Assembly: GCA_001603055.1 (NCBI GenBank)
Contig: LVAZ01000361.1
Location: 1 to 6,555 of the forward strand
Length of the DNA: 6,555 bases
Direction of reading: 5' to 3'
DNA from: Victivallales bacterium Lenti_02
GTDB taxonomy: Bacteria; Verrucomicrobiota; Lentisphaeria; Oligosphaerales; Lenti-02
Below, one piece after another: positions 1 through 6,555 of this stretch. The notes beneath the pieces are model-generated. The model did no database searches. It was not told the origin of the DNA and saw nothing but the letters and a program-made list of their open reading frames with translations. The position numbers and the translations under genes are program-made. Numbering within the stretch: position 1 is the stretch's first letter; each line of letters begins with the position of its first letter.

Positions 1-884
1 AGTTCGGCCTCGGCGGTCTTGGCGGCCAGGGCGGCGCGGAGTTCGCGGGCCTCGGCGGCCTCGGCCAGGGCGGCCGTCAGTTTTTCCTGAAGGCTGGCGA
101 CGGCGGCGGCGGCGGCCTGCTCGGTCGCGGCCTTGAGGGCGGCCATTTCCTGGTCCCTGGCGGCGATGGCGGCGGCGGCGGCCTGCTCGGCCGCAGCCTT
201 GAGGGCGGCCATTTCCTGGTCCTTGGCGGCGCGGAGTTCGGCCAGGGCCTGCTCGTGCCGGGTCTGGGCTTCGGCCAGTTCGGCCTGCTTGGCGGCGCGG
301 AGTTCGGCCAGGGCCCGGGTCTGCTCCGCGAGCCGGGCCTCGAGGGCGGACTTGTCGGCGGCGAGGCTGTCGCTGGTCTGGCGCAGGGTGGCGGCGGCCG
401 CCTGGGCGGCGGCCAGTTCGGCGGTCTGCGCGCGGAGCGCGGCGATCTGTTCCTGGGCGCTCTTCAGGTCCGCCTGCAATTTTTCCTGGACGGTCTCGAA
501 GGAGTCGCGCTGCTTGCGCAGGCGGATGACGGTGCGGACCAGGTCGGGACGGGACATCTGCTCGGCGTCCACCTCGACGGCCACGCGCAGCTCGCGCACC
601 TTGGCGGTGGCGAAGTCGATGCGGTAGGCCACCACGTCGGGGCTCCAGCCGGGGTAGGTCACCTGGACTTCCTGGAAGGTGGCCAGGGCCTCCTCGTAGA
701 GTTCGAGGGCGAACATGAGCTTCTGCTCCTGGACCGCCTTGGCGGCGGATTCCAGCTTGAGATAGCCGGACATCCAGGTCTGGCGGGCCCGGTCCGCGTC
801 GCGCTTGCTCAATTCCGTGGCGAACCCGCCGCTGCCAGCGAGGATCAGGGCCAGAACCAGGGCTTTTCGCACCATCGCGCTCAT
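1..884 (-). CDS. Exported TPR-like / hendecad coiled-coil protein, partial (C-terminus off the left edge)
   Basis: Read on the minus strand, an open frame runs from ATG at 884-882 to the window edge, giving 294 residues with no stop. The N-terminus looks like a Sec signal peptide: basic VRK near residues 5-7, hydrophobic ALVLALILAG, and probable cleavage after GFA at residue 22. Residues about 45-100 are helical with one TPR-like unit (FALELYEEALATFQEVQVTYPGW). From about residue 115 to the edge the chain is almost wholly Ala/Glu/Gln/Leu/Lys/Arg, as in a long coiled coil, and residues 187-276 are built from 22-residue repeats. The start at 884 is preferred because AGAGGAG lies 8 nt upstream; an in-frame ATG at residue 4 would be 17 nt away. 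It is transcribed divergently from pyrE. I recognise no named family, so the function is unknown. A periplasmic or envelope structural or scaffolding role is inference only. Confidence is high that the gene is real and low for its role. Confidence 0.88.
   Translation of the reverse strand, partial: MSAMVRKALVLALILAGSGGFATELSKRDADRARQTWMSGYLKLESAAKAVQEQKLMFALELYEEALATFQEVQVTYPGWSPDVVAYRIDFATAKVRELRVAVEVDAEQMSRPDLVRTVIRLRKQRDSFETVQEKLQADLKSAQEQIAALRAQTAELAAAQAAAATLRQTSDSLAADKSALEARLAEQTRALAELRAAKQAELAEAQTRHEQALAELRAAKDQEMAALKAAAEQAAAAAIAARDQEMAALKAATEQAAAAAVASLQEKLTAALAEAAEARELRAALAAKTAEAE
57..326 (-). repeat. Coiled-coil region built of 22-residue (2 x 11) repeats
   Basis: Residues 187-276 of the exported coiled-coil protein divide into four units each beginning with Glu-Gln: one of 24 residues (187-210) and three of 22 (211-232, 233-254, 255-276). 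Each 22-mer splits into two 11-mers, for example EQALAELRAAK, DQEMAALKAAA, EQAAAAAIAAR and DQEMAALKAAT. An 11-residue (hendecad) period is known from right-handed or nearly straight coiled coils, whereas classical left-handed coils use 7. The periodicity is seen directly; the geometry is inferred. Confidence 0.75.
102..231. repeat. 66-bp-period tandem DNA repeat within the coiled-coil gene
   Basis: Positions 102-165 and 168-231 are near-identical at a 66-bp offset, with three mismatches in 64 positions by eye (125/191, 129/195, 157/223). The same offset links CTTGGCGGCGCGGAGTTCGG at 222 with a copy at 288, so the periodicity extends leftwards and rightwards in weaker form. The period equals 22 codons, so unit gain or loss would stay in frame. 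Confidence 0.85.
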
Positions 885-1086
885 CGTTGTGGCTCCTCTG
901 AAAACGGGGATTGCATGTCACCTTTGGACATACTCGGCTTCACGGCTTATGGTTCCGCTTGCCCTGAAGCGAATATCGAGCCCGCCGACATGCCGGAACA
1001 AGCTGGGTAAGAGTAACGTGATTTCCGCGTTATGCAAGAACCCGGCGGCGGACGGCGCAGGCCAACAGACGAAAGCGGACCCCACC
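885..1086. promoter_or_regulatory. Divergent intergenic region between the coiled-coil gene and pyrE
   Basis: This 202-bp gap must hold the promoters of both divergent genes and is visibly less GC-rich than the flanking coding DNA. On the plus strand a weak sigma70-like pair is possible: TTGGAC at 924-929 and TATGGT at 948-953, with an 18-bp spacer. On the minus strand CATAAG, the complement of bases at about 947-952, is a poor -10 candidate. A short hairpin-capable sequence (CGCTT 956-960 with AAGCG 967-971) and an imperfect 12-bp palindrome (CCGACATGCCGG, 985-996) are present but could be chance. No riboswitch, tRNA or small gene was recognised. pyrE has no clear Shine-Dalgarno sequence before its ATG. 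The region's role is well supported by gene orientation; the individual sites are not. Confidence 0.4.
893..899 (-). promoter_or_regulatory. Shine-Dalgarno site of the coiled-coil gene
   Basis: The minus strand reads AGAGGAG here, followed by an 8-nt spacer to the ATG at 884. This is a strong ribosome binding site at normal spacing and decides the start against the second in-frame ATG three codons downstream. Confidence 0.75.
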
Positions 1087-1656
1087 ATGACCGAAACGGA
1101 AATCCTGCGGATTCTCGGCGAAACCGGCGCCCTCCTCGAGGGGCATTTCCTGTTGCGCAGCGGCTTGCACAGCAACCGCTATTTCCAGGCGGCGCTGGTG
1201 CTGCAGCACACGGCGGCGGCCGCCCGGCTCTGCGGCGCGCTGGCCGACTCCTTCCGGGGCCAGGGGGTCGAGACGGTGATTTCGCCCGCCATCGGCGGCA
1301 TCGTCGTCGGCCAGGAGGTGGGCCGCCATCTGGGCGTGCGCGCCATCTTCGCGGAAAAGGACGAACAGTCGAATCTCCTGCTCCGGCGCGGGTTCTCCCT
1401 GCGTCCCGGCGAGCGGGTGCTGGTGGCCGAGGACGTGGTCACCAAGGGCGGCCGGGTACAGCAGACGGTGGACCTGGTCCGCGCCTGCGGCGCCGAAGTG
1501 GTCGGCGTGGCGGTGATGGTGGACCGCAGCGGCGGGACGGTGGACTTCGGGGTGCCGATGCGCAGCCTGCTCCGCCTCGACCTGGCCACCTACGCCCCCG
1601 CGGAATGCCCCATGTGCCGCCAGGGCCTGCCCATCGACAAGCCCGGCTCCAAATAA
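1087..1656 (+). CDS. pyrE: Orotate phosphoribosyltransferase
   Basis: This cytosolic enzyme of de novo pyrimidine synthesis joins orotate to PRPP to give orotidine 5'-monophosphate and pyrophosphate. The 189-residue product is normal for the short, C-terminally Cys-bearing PyrE type. Visible signatures are FLLRSGLHSNRYFQ (residues 21-34, the N-terminal orotate/PRPP-binding segment), ISPAIGGIVVGQEV (65-78), the mobile-loop region FAEKDEQSNLLLRRGF (88-103), and the PRPP-binding motif VLVAEDVVTKGG (111-122) with acidic pair E115/D116. The tail has CPMC (174-177) and ends KPGSK, as in related enzymes. The frame is open upstream to 805, but homology begins at ATG 1087, where the usual N-terminal helix (TETEILRILGETGALLEGHF) starts. 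That ATG lacks a strong Shine-Dalgarno sequence. In place of the common TTGGS the motif reads TKGGR, probably a lineage variant. secA follows 58 bp downstream on the same strand. Identification is secure from motifs and length. Confidence 0.96.
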   Translation: MTETEILRILGETGALLEGHFLLRSGLHSNRYFQAALVLQHTAAAARLCGALADSFRGQGVETVISPAIGGIVVGQEVGRHLGVRAIFAEKDEQSNLLLRRGFSLRPGERVLVAEDVVTKGGRVQQTVDLVRACGAEVVGVAVMVDRSGGTVDFGVPMRSLLRLDLATYAPAECPMCRQGLPIDKPGSK

Positions 1657-1714
1657 GACGCCCCCCCCCGGCGGGGCCGTCCCCACCCCTGTTTTCGGAG
1701 ATCGTGTACCTCTC
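1657..1714 (+). other. pyrE-secA gap with a C9 tract and weak secA ribosome binding site
   Basis: The 58-bp gap opens with nine consecutive C residues (1661-1669), then GGC and GGGG, so CCCC 1666-1669 could pair with GGGG 1673-1676 across a 3-nt loop. No U-tract follows directly, so this is not a convincing terminator and pyrE-secA read-through is likely. The only Shine-Dalgarno-like bases before secA are GGAG at 1697-1700, 14 nt from the ATG, which is longer than usual. The homopolymer could be prone to length change, but it lies outside both reading frames. Confidence 0.4.
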
Positions 1715-4783
<3,069 letters not shown>

Positions 4784-4794
4784 GCCGCTCCCCC

Positions 4795-4820
4795 CGCCCG
4801 GCCGCGGGAGCGTCCGGGCG
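4795..4820 (+). other. GC-rich inverted repeat after secA
   Basis: CGCCCGG at 4795-4801 is perfectly complementary to CCGGGCG at 4814-4820, enclosing a 12-nt loop, and so can form a 7-bp G/C hairpin 11 nt after the secA stop. There is no T-run after it, so it is not a classical intrinsic terminator. It could slow or partly stop transcription, or protect an mRNA end, or it could be chance in GC-rich DNA. It ends 7 nt before the Shine-Dalgarno sequence of the next gene. Confidence 0.35.
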
Positions 4821-4827
4821 TCCAGCC

Positions 4828-4833
4828 AAGGAG
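4828..4833 (+). promoter_or_regulatory. Shine-Dalgarno site of the DUF1080 gene
   Basis: AAGGAG lies 6 nt before ATG 4840, a near-optimal ribosome binding site that fixes the start of the downstream gene just ahead of its signal peptide. Confidence 0.8.
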
Positions 4834-4839
4834 TCCCCC

Positions 4840-6555
4840 ATGCCTCGTTCCGCCTTCCTCGCCCTGCTCCTGCCCCTCGCCCTGCTGGCCGCCGAATGGA
4901 CCCCGCTCTTCGACGGCAGGAGCCTCGACGGCTGGACCCGGGCCGGGCACAGCAACGGCGCCGCCGAGTACACCGTCGAGGAAGGCTGCATCGTCGGCAC
5001 CACCAAAACCGGCACGCCGAACAGTTTCCTCTGCGCCGACCGGGAATACGGCAACTTCATCCTCGAACTCGAGTTCCTGGTGCCCCAGGGCATGAACTCG
5101 GGAGTGCAGATCCGCAGCATCTATGATCCCCAGGTCAAGAACGGCCGGGTCCACGGCTACCAGGTCGAGATCGATCCCTCGCCGCGCGGCTGGACCGGGG
5201 GCATCTACGACGAGGCCCGGCGGGGCTGGCTGCACAACCTCACCCACATCGCCGACCAGGCGGCGGCCGAGGCCGCGAAAGCCGCCTTCAAGGCGGACGG
5301 CTGGAACCACTTCCGCATCGAGGCCGTCGGCGACCGCATCCGCACCTGGGTGAACGGGGTGCCCGTGGCCGATCTGGTGGACGGCATGACCCGGCGGGGC
5401 GTCATCGCCCTCCAGGTCCACGCCACCGGCGATCCCAAGCCCATGCAAATCCGCTGGCGCAACCTCCGCATCCAGGACCTGGGCGAAGGCGGCACCACCC
5501 GCGACCTGCTCGGCGATCCGGCCGAGAAGATGGGCGTCCCGCCCCCGCCCGGCGCCACCCCCCTGGTGGGCCAGGACGGCAGCGTGGCCAACCTGCGCAC
5601 CCTGCCGCTCGCCGACGCCCCGATCCCGTGGCGCGTCGCGGACGGCGTCCTCGAAATCGTTCCCGGCAGCGGCAGCATCCTCACCCGCGACAACTTCGGC
5701 GACTTCCGGATGCATGCCGAGTTCAACGTGAACGCCAAGGAGAAGCATTCCCAGGACAACGGCAACAGCGGCATCTACATCCAGCGGCGCTACGAGGTGC
5801 AGATTCTCAATTCCCACGGCCAGCCCCCGGCCTTCGACGAATGCGGCGCCCTCTACCGCCTCAAGGCCCCCGACCACAACGCCAGCCGCCCGGCCGGCGA
5901 GTGGCAGAGCTACGACCTCGTCTTCCGCAGCCCCCGCTGGAGCGCGGACGGCAAGACGAAGACCGAGAACGCCCGCATCTCGGTCAGCCACAACGGCGTC
6001 CTGATCCACGACAATGCCGAGATTCCAAACAAAACCGGCGCCGGCCGGGCCGAAGGCCCCGAACCCGGCCCCATTCTCTTCCAGGACCACGGCAACCCCG
6101 TCCGCTTCCGCAATGTCTGGATCGAGGAGCTGCGCACCATCGACCGGGCCGTGGGCGCCGCCGAGGAGCAGCAGCGGGCCGAGGCCGACCGCTGGCGCGC
6201 CCTCCGGGTCTATACCTTCGGCGACAGCCGCGAGCCTCTTCTTTTCCTCGAGGAGCAAGCCCGTTCGGACGCTCCCGAAACCCGGCGGCAGCTCGAGGCG
6301 GGCCTGCTCGCCGTGCTCGACGACGCGGCGGCCACCGAGGACGGCAAACTCTTCGCCTGCCAGCTTCTCGTCCGGGTGGCTTCCCCCGCCGCCGTGCCCG
6401 CCCTCGCCCGGCTTCTGGCCGTGCCCCGGCTGGGCGACCGCGCCTGCATCGCCCTGGCCGCGATTCCGGGCGACGAATCCCTCGCCGCCCTCCGCGACGG
6501 CCTGGCCCTCGATCTTCCCGACCCCGCCAGGGGGGCCATCATGAACGCCCTGGCC
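4840..6555 (+). CDS. Exported protein with two DUF1080 (3-keto-disaccharide hydrolase) domains and HEAT-like repeats, partial
   Basis: The frame is open from ATG 4840 to the last base, 572 complete codons, and continues beyond the window. Residues 1-18 form a signal peptide (PRS, then a leucine-rich core, probable cleavage LLA-A-EW), so the protein is exported. Residues about 20-214 form one DUF1080 domain (PF06439): the opening WTPLFDGRSLDGW, NSGVQIRS at 86-93, GYQVEI at 106-111, GWNHFRIEAVGDRIRTWVNG at 154-173, and WRNLRIQDL closing. Residues about 240-432 form a second, divergent copy: NSGIYIQRRYEVQI at 309-322, GEWQSYDLVF at 353-362, VRFRNVWIEEL closing. From about 445 the chain is helical and leucine/alanine-rich, with HEAT-like units such as SPAAVPALARLLAV (515-528). 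DUF1080 proteins are LamG-like folds; characterised members act on 3-keto-glycosides, so envelope or extracellular glycan processing is plausible but unproven, and binding without catalysis is possible. The gene lies 56 bp after secA with its own strong ribosome binding site. Family call is sure; substrate is unknown. Confidence 0.9.
   Translation, partial: MPRSAFLALLLPLALLAAEWTPLFDGRSLDGWTRAGHSNGAAEYTVEEGCIVGTTKTGTPNSFLCADREYGNFILELEFLVPQGMNSGVQIRSIYDPQVKNGRVHGYQVEIDPSPRGWTGGIYDEARRGWLHNLTHIADQAAAEAAKAAFKADGWNHFRIEAVGDRIRTWVNGVPVADLVDGMTRRGVIALQVHATGDPKPMQIRWRNLRIQDLGEGGTTRDLLGDPAEKMGVPPPPGATPLVGQDGSVANLRTLPLADAPIPWRVADGVLEIVPGSGSILTRDNFGDFRMHAEFNVNAKEKHSQDNGNSGIYIQRRYEVQILNSHGQPPAFDECGALYRLKAPDHNASRPAGEWQSYDLVFRSPRWSADGKTKTENARISVSHNGVLIHDNAEIPNKTGAGRAEGPEPGPILFQDHGNPVRFRNVWIEELRTIDRAVGAAEEQQRAEADRWRALRVYTFGDSREPLLFLEEQARSDAPETRRQLEAGLLAVLDDAAATEDGKLFACQLLVRVASPAAVPALARLLAVPRLGDRACIALAAIPGDESLAALRDGLALDLPDPARGAIMNALA

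Noticed and set aside
14..320. GC-rich repetitive stretch considered as a CRISPR array or intergenic repeat
   Set aside because: The repeats are in-frame codon repeats of a coiled coil with a 66-bp period and no unique spacers.
133..1010. Plus-strand open frames across the left end
   Set aside because: They run opposite the minus-strand coiled-coil gene, which has a signal peptide, a good ribosome binding site and a regular repeat. The plus frames give Ala/Ser/Arg- or Gly-rich low-complexity translations.
805..1086. N-terminal extension of pyrE to the first in-frame ATG
   Set aside because: The extension would overlap the start of the divergent coiled-coil gene and adds sequence not found in PyrE, whose family similarity begins at ATG 1087.

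Overview
The window reads as ordinary chromosomal DNA from a GC-rich bacterium, most likely in the PVC group (Verrucomicrobia, Kiritimatiellota or Lentisphaerae relatives). This placement is inferred from three things. The SecA is long (1022 residues), carries an extra block before its VIIVDEFTGR segment, and has an RGRCARQGDPG motif. The last gene is a secreted protein with two DUF1080 domains followed by HEAT-like helices. The first gene is a secreted, TPR-like, Ala/Glu-rich coiled-coil protein. No single one of these is decisive, and no rRNA or other phylogenetic marker is present.

Layout. Positions 1-884 (minus strand) hold the N-terminal 294 residues of an exported coiled-coil protein whose C-terminus lies beyond the left edge. 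A 202-bp divergent gap (885-1086) separates it from pyrE (1087-1656, orotate phosphoribosyltransferase). After 58 bp comes secA (1715-4783, preprotein translocase ATPase). After a further 56 bp comes an exported tandem-DUF1080/HEAT protein (4840 to beyond the right edge). The gap before that last gene contains a GC-rich inverted repeat and a good Shine-Dalgarno sequence.

Function. pyrE makes OMP in pyrimidine synthesis. secA drives Sec-dependent export. The two flanking partial genes both encode predicted Sec substrates, one likely a periplasmic or envelope coiled-coil protein and the other likely a glycan-binding or glycan-cleaving protein. The three plus-strand genes are close enough to be co-transcribed, but nothing shows a functional link between pyrE, secA and the DUF1080 gene. 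I found no tRNA, rRNA, CRISPR, transposase, phage or defence gene, and no evidence for a new multi-gene system. The most unusual structures are the 22-residue (double-hendecad) repeats of the first protein, visible as a 66-bp tandem DNA repeat, and the duplicated DUF1080 architecture of the last gene.
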